From: Acinetobacter baumannii
GTDB taxonomy: Bacteria; Pseudomonadota; Gammaproteobacteria; Pseudomonadales; Moraxellaceae
Length of the DNA: 56,552 nt
Reading direction: 5' to 3'
NCBI RefSeq assembly: GCF_016508585.1
Contig: NZ_JADVOP010000028.1
Location: forward strand, 1 to 56,552
Within the stretch, counting starts at the first letter, position 1, and every line of letters begins with the position of its first letter. A model generated the notes under the pieces. It had not been told where the DNA came from. It did no database searches and was given only the letters and a program-made list of their open reading frames with translations. The position numbers and the translations under genes were made by a program. Shown one piece after another: positions 7,094 to 15,559 of this stretch.

Positions 7094-8155
7094 ATGAATA
7101 ACCATGTCAATATCACGACTCAATCTGCTCAATTACTTCCATCAACAACCTCCACAACATTTAATGCCCCTAAATTCTTTTCCGCTAAACGCTTAGTGAA
7201 TACCAAACACATGAGCCAAGCCGAATGGCTTGAAGTAAGAAAACAAGGTATTGGCAGTAGCGATTGTGCAGCAGCCTGTGGACTCAATCCTTATATGTCG
7301 ATGTTGGAACTGTGGATGATTAAAACAGGACGCATCCAACAGAATATTGAGGATGAAAGTGAAGGGCATGCACCTCTCTATTGGGGCAAACGACTCGAGC
7401 CGTTGGTGGCTGAATATTACAGCATGCATACCAACTACAAAGTGCGTCGAGTCAATGCGGTATTGCAACATCCTGAAGCTGATAAACACTTTATGTTAGC
7501 CAACTTAGATTACTCCGTTGTTGGTGACGCAGATGTACAAATCTTGGAATGTAAAACCGCTGGAGAACATGGTGCTAAGCTTTGGCGAGATGGTGTACCG
7601 CTATATGTACTTTGCCAAGTGCAACATCAACTGGCAGTGACAGGCAAGAAAGCAGCACATATCTGTGTACTGATTTGTGGACATGAAACCCGAATCTTTA
7701 AAGTGACTCGTTCAGAATCAGTGATCCAACATATCATCAATGCAGAACGACATTTCTGGGAATATGTGGAAAAAGATACGCCACCTGATGCTGATGCATC
7801 TGAATCAGCAGCCAAAGCCTTACAACAGCTTTATCCTGAACATGTGCCACTCAGTACCACTGACCTATCCGAAGATGAACAAGCCAATCAACAGTTTGAG
7901 CAATTGATTCAAGCACGCCATCAAATTGAAACTGGTCAAGAGACATTCGATCTGATGAAACATCAACTACAAGTCAAGATGCAACAGGCTGAACGAGCGA
8001 CCTTTAAAACAGGTTCAGTGACGTGGAAAAAGTCTAAAGACTCAATCAGCTTAGATAGCAAGGCATTACTCAAACAGTACCCTGAATATCTCAATCAATT
8101 TCCACAAAACAAACAAGGTTCTAGGCGTTTCAACATCTATACAAACGATGATTAA
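7094..8155 (+). CDS. YqaJ-type viral recombinase/exonuclease
   Basis: 353 residues, lambda-exonuclease-like. Motifs: WLEVRKQGIGSSDCAAACGLNPY (N-terminal, about 36-60, written here only as its parts WLEVRKQGIGSSD and AAACGLNPY), YWGKRLEPLVAEYY with the catalytic Glu, the NLDYSVVGDADVQILECKTA segment carrying the D...ExK metal site, and QVQHQLAVTG. By family it digests one strand of double-stranded ends for recombination with a partner annealing protein. The C-terminal 100 residues are helical. AGGAATGTAGAT before ATG 7094 is a good RBS. Confidence 0.88.
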   Translation: MNNHVNITTQSAQLLPSTTSTTFNAPKFFSAKRLVNTKHMSQAEWLEVRKQGIGSSDCAAACGLNPYMSMLELWMIKTGRIQQNIEDESEGHAPLYWGKRLEPLVAEYYSMHTNYKVRRVNAVLQHPEADKHFMLANLDYSVVGDADVQILECKTAGEHGAKLWRDGVPLYVLCQVQHQLAVTGKKAAHICVLICGHETRIFKVTRSESVIQHIINAERHFWEYVEKDTPPDADASESAAKALQQLYPEHVPLSTTDLSEDEQANQQFEQLIQARHQIETGQETFDLMKHQLQVKMQQAERATFKTGSVTWKKSKDSISLDSKALLKQYPEYLNQFPQNKQGSRRFNIYTNDD

Positions 8156-8200
8156 AGGAATTTAGCCTAAGTAATTTGAAGTGAAATAAACAATTAAAAG

Positions 8201-8241
8201 TCCCATGCCAGAGTGTATGGGATTTTTTTATGTCTCATTAA
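8201..8241 (+). promoter_or_regulatory. Leader hairpin, T-tract and micro-ORF before the Cys-rich gene
   Basis: TCCCAT (8201-8206) pairs with ATGGGA (8217-8222), followed by seven T (8223-8229) and the three-codon ORF ATG TCT CAT TAA (8230-8241). The next gene starts at 8265. Third example of the hairpin, T-tract, ATG layout. Confidence 0.55.
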
Positions 8242-8264
8242 TTTATTCAAAAGAGAGAAATATC

Positions 8265-9200
8265 ATGATTAAAGGTTTAGCGATTACACCACCCATACTC
8301 GGTAGAATCAGCATTGGTAAAATTGTTGAAAAGAATGGTAAACGACTCCCTGAAAAGGATGACCAATTTACCATTACCAGCCAAATCCAAGGAAAAGATG
8401 GCTGGATTAAACATCCACTGGATGAACAACTTCGAGCCAAAGCACCAAATCAAAACCAAAAACTTAGAATAATTCCAGTCCGAATGATCTTCAATGATCC
8501 TGAGCTTAATCTCAGAGCTGAGTACACCTTATTTGATCGCCAAACAGGACGACCCGTATGTATTGGCAATGGTGAGACTTGCCAAAGACAAACCAATCAA
8601 GGCGTAGAACAACATCCATGTCCATCCCCTGATTTATGCCCATTGGCACAAGGAGGGAACTGTAAGCCTTTTGGTAGATTGCATGTCAACTTAGATGAAT
8701 CGGATGAACTCGGTACGTTTATTTTTAGGACTACAGGATTCAATAGTATCCGTACTTTGGCAGCACGCTTGTCTTATTACCATGCGGCATCGAATGGTTT
8801 ACTTTCATGTTTGCCTTTGCAATTGACGCTACGAGGTAAGTCCACCACACAAAGCTATCGAACACCTGTGTATTACGTGGACTTAACTCTACGAGATGGT
8901 GTCAATCTTCAACAAGCCATTCAAATGGCAAAAGAGATTGATCAGCAAAGTAAAGCATCTGGATTTAATCAAAATGCTTTAGATCAGATGGCTCGACAGT
9001 GTTTTAGTAATGCACGATTTGAGGTGAATTCTGAAGAGGGTCTGGATTTGGTGGAGGAGTTTTATACGGATGAAGTTACTGAGTCTGAACAAGCACAACC
9101 TGAGTCAAAATCTAAAGTTAAGCCTAAGCTCAATCAGGGGGATGGGTTTGTGCAGTATATTCAGCAGGGATTGCAGGGAAGTGTGAGGGCGGTGAACTGA
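8265..9200 (+). CDS. Cys-rich Gp3-like / 'hydrolase or metal-binding' element protein
   Basis: 311 residues. Resembles the ICE- and plasmid-borne proteins annotated as hydrolase or metal-binding, similar to the phage Gp3-like (recombination directionality factor-like) family. A cysteine cluster (CIGNGETCQRQ, PCPSPDLCPLAQ, GNCKPFGR; about residues 97-137) should bind metal. The C-terminal 40 residues are Glu/Lys/Gln-rich. Because it follows a YqaJ exonuclease where lambda-type systems keep an annealing protein, it may be the functional partner; that is inference. ATG 8265 follows AGAGAGAAA; the frame remains open upstream to 8205, through the hairpin, which argues against the longer start. Confidence 0.65.
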   Translation: MIKGLAITPPILGRISIGKIVEKNGKRLPEKDDQFTITSQIQGKDGWIKHPLDEQLRAKAPNQNQKLRIIPVRMIFNDPELNLRAEYTLFDRQTGRPVCIGNGETCQRQTNQGVEQHPCPSPDLCPLAQGGNCKPFGRLHVNLDESDELGTFIFRTTGFNSIRTLAARLSYYHAASNGLLSCLPLQLTLRGKSTTQSYRTPVYYVDLTLRDGVNLQQAIQMAKEIDQQSKASGFNQNALDQMARQCFSNARFEVNSEEGLDLVEEFYTDEVTESEQAQPESKSKVKPKLNQGDGFVQYIQQGLQGSVRAVN

Positions 9201-9251
9201 ATGAGCTCAAAGTTTAAAAAATTACAGATCTTGGGGTTATTTGAGCAGTAG
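9201..9251 (+). CDS. 16-residue micro-ORF abutting the upstream stop
   Basis: ATG directly follows the TGA of the previous gene and encodes MSSKFKKLQILGLFEQ. It could be a translated coupled peptide or chance; nothing beyond its position supports it. Confidence 0.2.
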   Translation: MSSKFKKLQILGLFEQ

Positions 9252-9281
9252 CGCTCGCATCAATGATCAGGAGTAAACATC

Positions 9282-9509
9282 ATGAATGCGTTCACAGGTC
9301 AAACTTTTCAAATGAATCAAATAATTAACATTAAAGAAGTGATTCAGTTCACAAGTATCAGCCGAGCAAAAATCTATGAAATGATCAATGCTAGTTCTAA
9401 GTATTATGATCCAACATTCCCGAAACCAGTACGTTTAAGTGATTCACGTATTGGTTGGGTGGCTTGGGAGGTTAATCAATGGATTGAAGGTAAAATAGAA
9501 AGCCGATAA
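9282..9509 (+). CDS. AlpA-family excision/transcription regulator
   Basis: 75 residues with the AlpA/MerR-like winged helix: IINIKEVIQFTSISRAKIYEMI (parts INIKEV and SRAKIYEMI), FPKPVRLSDSRIGW and WEVNQWIEGK. AlpA proteins activate integrase or act as excisionase-like factors of P4-type islands, which fits the P4-type integrase near 30 kb. RBS AGGAG at about 9270, followed by a terminator at 9514. Last gene of the DNA-processing module. Confidence 0.85.
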   Translation: MNAFTGQTFQMNQIINIKEVIQFTSISRAKIYEMINASSKYYDPTFPKPVRLSDSRIGWVAWEVNQWIEGKIESR

Positions 9510-9513
9510 TTGT

Positions 9514-9539
9514 GGGAGCGAAAGCTCCCTTATTTTTTT
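9514..9539 (+). terminator. Intrinsic terminator after the AlpA gene
   Basis: GGGAGC (9514-9519), GAAA tetraloop, GCTCCC (9524-9529), then a T-rich run to 9539. It overlaps the end of the convergent membrane-protein gene at 9541. Confidence 0.85.
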
Positions 9540-9540
9540 G

Positions 9541-10125
9541 TTAATAACTGGATGGTTGATGTACTTTATCACCAATGTAATACAGTGTAATTATAAGAAT
9601 AAAAAGCATTTGAAAAACAAAAGTAAAATAGATTAAAGAAGTTAACAAATAACCCCATTTATAATAGGTAAATCCAAAATCTAAAATGTTTGAGCTATAG
9701 GCGTAATTTATGAAAACTGTGGCAATTAGTAATGCTAGACTCAAAAAAGTTAGATATGAAAAGGCATTGGATAGATACCGCCTTCTTGAAATTTCATGAC
9801 CATCTTTATTAATGGGTGGATTAACTTTTGCAGTAATATCAAGCTCTTTGTTGCCAAATGATACTACGGCTGTCAATGCTGCGAATAAAAAGCCAGGTAG
9901 CGCTAATATAAAGTTACCAAGAACTTCAAAACCCTTTGATTCAAAAAAAATTTTAAATTTAGATGAATTGAGATCTAATGTTAGATACAGAAAAATTGTT
10001 ACGAGAATTGAGAATAAAATAGGTAGAAGCCAATCAAAAATTGGCTTTTTATTTCGTCCATTTAAGTCATCAATCGCCCATTTAATATATAAATACGCTA
10101 ATGGCTTAAGAATTAGTTCCATCAT
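9541..10125 (-). CDS. Four-helix membrane protein, putative defence partner
   Basis: 194 residues with four hydrophobic helices at about 32-50, 70-90, 121-141 and 158-183; short charged loops; a basic EISRRR loop between helices 2 and 3. It overlaps the upstream 355-aa gene by 20 bases, so the two are one transcript. A cytosolic sensor/effector followed by a four-helix membrane protein is the layout of RexA-RexB; Kiwa also has a four-helix partner but in the opposite order. I see no sequence motif that identifies either. Position next to a type I restriction system supports a defence role. Name and mechanism unknown. Confidence 0.6.
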   Translation of the reverse strand: MMELILKPLAYLYIKWAIDDLNGRNKKPIFDWLLPILFSILVTIFLYLTLDLNSSKFKIFFESKGFEVLGNFILALPGFLFAALTAVVSFGNKELDITAKVNPPINKDGHEISRRRYLSNAFSYLTFLSLALLIATVFINYAYSSNILDFGFTYYKWGYLLTSLIYFTFVFQMLFILIITLYYIGDKVHQPSSY

Positions 10126-11173
10126 TAGGTAATATGTCCAAGCCTTTGTGACGAGATAATATTGTATTCATTCTGCTAAAAAGTTTTTGGTCAGAAGTTG
10201 CATTTTGCGTCACAGGTTGACGTTCAAAGCTTTCAATAAATTCAATTTTTACGCCAAAATCAGATTCAGTAAAATCACCCTTAATATCAATACTCATAGT
10301 GCGAGATTTTTCCTTACAGCGAACTCTGTAGAATAAGTTTTCACCTAAAGATGCATCGTTTTTAATTTTATTTAAGACACTATTAAAAGCTACACTAAGT
10401 AAGCCTTTTTCTAGTTCTTGCCCATTTTGATCTAAAAAGATTGCACGATCTGGAATATATTTAAATTCTTTTTTTGCAATAGTTAACAACGGATCATTTT
10501 CAATTTGTTTTTGTGTTTTTTCTTCAATTGCACTAATACTAAGTAAATTTCCTTGTGCTGCTCTGTCAAGAATTGATAAACCACAAACATTATCTACTTC
10601 AGCTTTTGTGGCAAACTCAACCATACGCGGAGTACCATCTTCATTTGTTCCGCCACCTCCATATGGAGCTTTAAAAAAATCAGGTTGGATATTTGATTCG
10701 CGTAAATTATGTAAAATATTTGTGATGATATAGCCCAAAGTAAACCCTGTGCCACCTGCATATTGTTCAAGCACCATCAATGCAGAATTTTTATTTTTTG
10801 GATCCAATTGGATGACTACATGGAAAAATTTTTGCAATTCGTCTCCATCTTCAAATGGAACTAATTTCGTTTCTGCTTTTGGTCTATTAAATATTCTTAC
10901 ATCTTCGCTTTCTTTATCAGATCGTTCAATCAATAAATATAAAGTATTATCCTTTTTAGTAATTTCAGTGATTGAGTAAACATAGCGACCTTTTACGGAT
11001 GAAACTGTTAAATCTTTATGGTTGTTTTTCGCAATAAAATTAAAAACCTGTTCTACACTAAAAAAGTGAGTAAATTTCCCACGAGGTTGCTTTGGTAGTT
11101 TTTCATTTTTAAAACTAATTTTATAAAATGCACACGCTATATCATGAACTACTTTACGTGAACTTGCTGTCAT
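10106..11173 (-). CDS. Unknown 355-residue cytosolic protein paired with a membrane protein
   Basis: 355 residues, soluble, mixed alpha/beta, no signal peptide. Noticeable segments: KFTHFFSVEQVFNFIAKN near 35-50, a Gly-rich APYGGGGTNEDG near 168, and a C-terminal third with KSRTMSIDIKGDFTESDFG. I do not recognise a Pfam family with confidence. Its 3' end overlaps the start of the four-helix gene, and it starts 297 bases from the divergently transcribed hsdM. Reading: a sensor or effector of a two-gene membrane-linked defence system. What is seen is the gene pair and its place; the rest is inference. Confidence 0.6.
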   Translation of the reverse strand: MTASSRKVVHDIACAFYKISFKNEKLPKQPRGKFTHFFSVEQVFNFIAKNNHKDLTVSSVKGRYVYSITEITKKDNTLYLLIERSDKESEDVRIFNRPKAETKLVPFEDGDELQKFFHVVIQLDPKNKNSALMVLEQYAGGTGFTLGYIITNILHNLRESNIQPDFFKAPYGGGGTNEDGTPRMVEFATKAEVDNVCGLSILDRAAQGNLLSISAIEEKTQKQIENDPLLTIAKKEFKYIPDRAIFLDQNGQELEKGLLSVAFNSVLNKIKNDASLGENLFYRVRCKEKSRTMSIDIKGDFTESDFGVKIEFIESFERQPVTQNATSDQKLFSRMNTILSRHKGLDILPNDGTNS

Positions 11174-11469
11174 GTTGCCTCATTATTGTTTGTTTTAAAA
11201 TATGTTATTGAAAATAGTATAAAATATTAAAAGTAATAACAAGGAGTTTAGTGTTTTCTTTGGTAGTAAGTGTTTTCTCGCATAGTTAATAAATTGCTGT
11301 ATTCAATATATGCAAAATCTTGCGTATAGATTTCTTTGATTAGATTTTTTAATCCAGAATGAAACAATAGGTTGAGAACCGTACTCAAATTAGTGAGAAT
11401 ACAAGCAATTCTAGCTTTCTTGAATATTTAGGAGAGCTTTAAACCAATTTTAAGCATTGTAGACAACCT
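11174..11469. other. Divergent intergenic region
   Basis: AT-rich spacer of about 300 bases between the outward-facing 355-aa gene and hsdM. It must carry both promoters. No ORF, repeat or clear hairpin seen. Confidence 0.5.
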
Positions 11470-14226
11470 ATGAACAAGCAACAACTCGCTTCCAAAATTT
11501 GGGACTCAGCAAACAAAATGCGCTCAAAGATTGAGGCAAATGAATATAAAGACTATATCTTAGGGTTCATGTTCTACAAGTTTTTATCTGACAAAGAACA
11601 AGCCTTTTTAGAAGCGAAAGATTTTAGTCAAGCAGATATTGAAGCACTCACTGAAGAAGACCCAGAAACGGTTGAATTTATTAAAGATGGTATAGGCTAT
11701 TTTATTGCTTATGACAATCTGTTTTCGACATGGCTGAAAAAAGGCAATGACTTCAACGTTGCCAATGTTCGTGATGCATTGTCTGCCTTTTCTCGTTTAA
11801 TTAGTCCATCACATAAAAAAGTATTCGATGGTATTTTTAAAACACTAGAAACAGGTTTGAGTAAACTTGGTGACAACTCAAACAGTCAAACCAAAGCTAT
11901 CAGTGATTTATTGCAATTGATCAAAGTTATTCCGATGAATAACAAGCAAGACTACGATGTACTTGGTTTTATTTATGAATATTTGATTGGCTCATTTGCT
12001 GCTAATGCAGGTAAAAAAGCAGGTGAGTTCTATACTCCACATGAAGTATCTGTGTTGATGTCTGAAATCATTGCGCATCACTTAAAAGATCAGCAAGAAA
12101 TCAAAATTTACGATCCAACCAGTGGTTCTGGGTCGCTATTGATAAATATTGGTAGTTCAGTTGCCAAGCACGTCAACGATGAAAATAAAATCAAATATTA
12201 CGCACAAGAGTTAAAGGAAAATACCTATAACTTAACCCGTATGAATTTGGTGATGCGTGGTATTTTGCCTGCGAACATTGTGGCTCGAAATGCCGATACT
12301 TTAGAGGATGATTGGCCGTATTTTGAAGACCATGATCCAATCAGTACTTATACACCGTTGTATGTCGATGCTGTGGTGTCTAATCCGCCTTATTCTCAAG
12401 CATGGGATTCAGCGAATAAAGAATCTGATCCACGTTATGCTCGTTTTGGTTTAGCACCAAAAACCAAGGCGGACTATGCGTTTCTACTACATGATCTATA
12501 TCATTTAAAACCTGATGGCATCATGGCGATTGTTTTGCCACACGGCGTATTGTTCCGTGGTGGTGAAGAAGAACGTATTCGTAAAAACTTGCTTGAAAAT
12601 AAACATATAGATGCAATCATTGGATTACCTGCCAATATTTTCTTTGGTACAGGTATTCCAACTGTAATCATAATTTTAAAACAACGTCGACAAAGCAGTG
12701 ATGTGCTTTTTGTTGATGCATCGAAAGGCTTTATCAAGGTTGGTAAAAATAACCATCTACAAGCATCCAACATTAAGAAAATTGTTGATGCCGTTGTACA
12801 GCGTGAAGACATTGAGCAATTTTCTAAATTGGTCAGCTTGGAAGAAATCCGTGAGCAAGGTTATAACTTAAATATTCCTCGTTATGTAGACTCGTCTGCA
12901 ACAGCAGAAACTTGGGATATTTATGCCACCATGTTTGGCGGTATTCCAAAGAAAGAAATTGATGCTTATGCCGAGTATTGGAAGGCGTTCCCTCAGTTAC
13001 GCCAAGACTTATTTACTGACAGCGATACACCTTATGTCGATTTAGCCACGACAGAAATCAGTAACGCTATTCATCAGCATGCCAATGTTCAAACATTTAA
13101 AACGCAATTTAATACGGCTTTTGCCAATTTCCATGATTATTTAAAAGCTGAACTCATTGGTAAGATGCAGTCTTTGCATATTGCACAGCAGGAAAATGTT
13201 TTAAGTCAGGATATTTTCAAGCGTTTGGAAAATATTGCTTTAGTTGACAAATATCAAGCCTATCAAGCCTTGGATGATCAATGGCAAACCATTATAGGAG
13301 ATTTGGAAATTATCCAAACAGAAGGTTTGAACAAAGTCAAAGTCGTAAATCCTAACATGGTCTTAAAAAAGAAAGATGGTAAAGAGCAGGAAGTTCAAGA
13401 CGGTTGGGTGGGTTATGTGTTGCCATTTGATTTGGTACAACAACATTTACTTATTGATGAACTCACTGCGTTGCAAAATAAAGAACGTGCTTTAACTGAA
13501 GCCAGTGCTGAAATTGAAGCGATCATGGACTCGTTGTCTGAGGAAGATAAAGATACTTTGTTGAACGATGCCAATGATGCGTTTGTTACAGCAGAAATTT
13601 CTAAAGCATTGAAACAGGCATTCGAATATATTGAAACGCCAGAAATCCGTGCGATTAATGAATTATTAGAATTGCTTGCCAATAAAGCGAAAAAGCCAGA
13701 ACAGGAACAGTTTGTTCAGGCACATCCTGAAGTACAGTGGGCGAAGATTGAAGCCAATAAAAACGGTACTTATGCAGTAGGAAAAGTGAAAGCGTATTTA
13801 AAAACGTTACAAGCTAATTTTACTTTTGCGGAAGACTCTCTGGAAGCGAAGTTGTTCCAAGTGGAAGATTTGCTTGCACAGGAAAAAGAGCTGAAAACCG
13901 AGATTAAAGCCGATGCCAATACCTTGCATTTGTTGACCAAAACTACGATTGAAGCACTAGAAAATTCACAAATTTTAGAGTTGTTGGAAGCGAAGTGGGT
14001 ACAACCAATTCTATCTGTAATTTTGGCGTTGCCGAATGAAGTGATTGAGCATTTGGCTGATGTGGTACAGGCTTTGGCAGATAAGTATGCCGTAACCTAT
14101 ACTGAAACCACGCAAAAGTTGATTGAAGCGGAGCATAGTCTTGCTGACTTGATAGATGATTTAACAGGTGATGATTTTGATATGCAAGGTTTGGCACAGT
14201 TTCAAGCATTGTTAAAAGGGGCTTAA
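11470..14226 (+). CDS. hsdM: Type I restriction-modification methyltransferase subunit
   Basis: 918 residues. HsdM N-terminal helical domain (ASKIWDSANKMRSKIEANEYKDYIL region) then the N6-adenine methylase domain with motif I DPTSGSGSLL at about 215 and motif IV SNPPYS at about 305. It methylates adenine in the host target and forms the M2S core with HsdS. Up to about residue 520 it matches EcoR124-like HsdM; the further 400 residues, rich in Glu/Ala/Leu and predicted coiled coil, are well beyond the usual 500-550 length. Starts an operon with hsdS one base downstream. Confidence 0.93.
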   Translation: MNKQQLASKIWDSANKMRSKIEANEYKDYILGFMFYKFLSDKEQAFLEAKDFSQADIEALTEEDPETVEFIKDGIGYFIAYDNLFSTWLKKGNDFNVANVRDALSAFSRLISPSHKKVFDGIFKTLETGLSKLGDNSNSQTKAISDLLQLIKVIPMNNKQDYDVLGFIYEYLIGSFAANAGKKAGEFYTPHEVSVLMSEIIAHHLKDQQEIKIYDPTSGSGSLLINIGSSVAKHVNDENKIKYYAQELKENTYNLTRMNLVMRGILPANIVARNADTLEDDWPYFEDHDPISTYTPLYVDAVVSNPPYSQAWDSANKESDPRYARFGLAPKTKADYAFLLHDLYHLKPDGIMAIVLPHGVLFRGGEEERIRKNLLENKHIDAIIGLPANIFFGTGIPTVIIILKQRRQSSDVLFVDASKGFIKVGKNNHLQASNIKKIVDAVVQREDIEQFSKLVSLEEIREQGYNLNIPRYVDSSATAETWDIYATMFGGIPKKEIDAYAEYWKAFPQLRQDLFTDSDTPYVDLATTEISNAIHQHANVQTFKTQFNTAFANFHDYLKAELIGKMQSLHIAQQENVLSQDIFKRLENIALVDKYQAYQALDDQWQTIIGDLEIIQTEGLNKVKVVNPNMVLKKKDGKEQEVQDGWVGYVLPFDLVQQHLLIDELTALQNKERALTEASAEIEAIMDSLSEEDKDTLLNDANDAFVTAEISKALKQAFEYIETPEIRAINELLELLANKAKKPEQEQFVQAHPEVQWAKIEANKNGTYAVGKVKAYLKTLQANFTFAEDSLEAKLFQVEDLLAQEKELKTEIKADANTLHLLTKTTIEALENSQILELLEAKWVQPILSVILALPNEVIEHLADVVQALADKYAVTYTETTQKLIEAEHSLADLIDDLTGDDFDMQGLAQFQALLKGA

Positions 14227-14227
14227 T

Positions 14228-15481
14228 TTGGAAAAGCAAACGTGTCCTGAGCTTCGTTTTAGTCAGTATAAAAATGATTGGAATGAAACAACATTAGGAG
14301 AAGTTGTTGATATTGTAGGCGGTGGAACACCTGATACTAACGTGCCTGAATTTTGGAATGGTGATATAGATTGGTATTCGCCTACTGAAATTGGTGAGAA
14401 TGTTTATGTTAATGGAAGTCTAAAAAAGATCACGGCATCAGGGTTAAAAAATAGTTCTGCAAAAGTATTGCCTGCAAAGAAAACAGTGTTATTCAGTTCA
14501 AGAGCTGGCATTGGCGATATGGCAATATTGGGTAAACCAGCTGCAACGAATCAAGGATTTCAATCTTTTATTGCCAATAGTATTGATGTTTATTTCCTCT
14601 ATTCGATGGGAGCTAAAATCAAGAAGTTTGCCTTGAGTAAAGCTTCAGGGTCTACTTTTTTAGAAATTTCAAGAAATCAGCTTGCTCAAATGGAGTTTTT
14701 TGCCCCATCAGTTGAATCAGGTGAACAAACCCAAATCGGTAATTTTTTCCGAAATCTAGACCAATCTATTGCCTTACACGAAAAGAAACTGACTCAAACA
14801 CAAAATCTTAAAAAAGCCATGCTGGAAAAAATGTTTCCAAAAGCAGGAAGTACGCAACCTGAGATTCGTTTAAAAGGGTTTAGTGAGAAGTGGAGGAATT
14901 TTCAATTATCCAATTTTATTTCGATTAAACATGGCTTTGCATTTGATGGGACATATTTCAGTGAAACTGAGACAAATTTATGTTTATTGACTCCTGGCAA
15001 TTTTATGATTGGTGGTGGCTTCAAAGCTGAGAAGTTCATTTACTATAATGGTGCAGTACCTAAAAATTATATACTTCAAGAAAATGATCTGTTAGTAACG
15101 ATGACTGATTTGAGTAAAGAAAGTGACACTTTGGGTTTACCTGCTTTGGTTCCTTTAATTCGAGGAAAAATATTACTCCATAATCAACGGTTAGGATTAA
15201 TAACTTTTGAGAACGATGAATTAGACAAAGGTTTTCTTTTCTATTTGTTACAAACTGAGTCGTATCATAAATATATTGTTTTATCTGCCACAGGTACAAC
15301 CGTAAAACATACTTCCCCAAATAAAATTTTGGCTTTTGTTTGTGATGTGCCTGAATATGATGAGCAAAAAGCTATTGCGAGTTTTTTCAAAGAGCTCGAT
15401 GAAACTCTAGTATTACAACAGCAACAGCTTCAAACCTTAAAAAAACTAAAACAGGCTTTTTTAGAAAAGATGTTTGTTTGA
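14228..15481 (+). CDS. hsdS: Type I restriction-modification specificity subunit
   Basis: 417 residues with two target-recognition domains, each followed by a conserved helical spacer: FFRNLDQSIALHEKKL and FFKELDETLVLQQQQL, both ending in a KKxxLEKMF-like tail (about 170-202 and 385-417). HsdS sets the bipartite DNA target of the HsdM and HsdR complex. It begins with TTG one base after the hsdM stop; the next in-frame ATG is about 95 residues in and would delete the first domain, so TTG is chosen. No phase-variable repeat or second hsdS copy is seen. Confidence 0.92.
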   Translation: MEKQTCPELRFSQYKNDWNETTLGEVVDIVGGGTPDTNVPEFWNGDIDWYSPTEIGENVYVNGSLKKITASGLKNSSAKVLPAKKTVLFSSRAGIGDMAILGKPAATNQGFQSFIANSIDVYFLYSMGAKIKKFALSKASGSTFLEISRNQLAQMEFFAPSVESGEQTQIGNFFRNLDQSIALHEKKLTQTQNLKKAMLEKMFPKAGSTQPEIRLKGFSEKWRNFQLSNFISIKHGFAFDGTYFSETETNLCLLTPGNFMIGGGFKAEKFIYYNGAVPKNYILQENDLLVTMTDLSKESDTLGLPALVPLIRGKILLHNQRLGLITFENDELDKGFLFYLLQTESYHKYIVLSATGTTVKHTSPNKILAFVCDVPEYDEQKAIASFFKELDETLVLQQQQLQTLKKLKQAFLEKMFV

Positions 15482-15499
15482 ATTTATATTAATCCCTCT

Positions 15500-15530
15500 A
15501 AGTCTCCCTTTGTAAAAGGGAGACTTTTTA
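15500..15530 (+). terminator. Terminator-like hairpin between hsdS and hsdR
   Basis: A 12-bp perfect stem (15500-15511 with 15515-15526) with a three-base loop, followed by TTTTTA. It lies inside the hsd operon, 30 bases before hsdR, so it may attenuate hsdR. The CCCTTT...AAAGGG type of arm also looks like a dispersed palindrome of Acinetobacter genomes. Confidence 0.65.
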
Positions 15531-15559
15531 TAAATTGACTTGATAAAAGCAAATCGACC

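Noticed and set aside
9812..10132. 106-codon plus-strand frame
   Set aside because: Antisense to the four-helix membrane gene, no RBS, low-quality composition; a shadow frame.
9541..11173. Calling the pair Kiwa (KwaA/KwaB) or RexAB outright
   Set aside because: Only helix count and gene order agree in part; no sequence motif supports either name.
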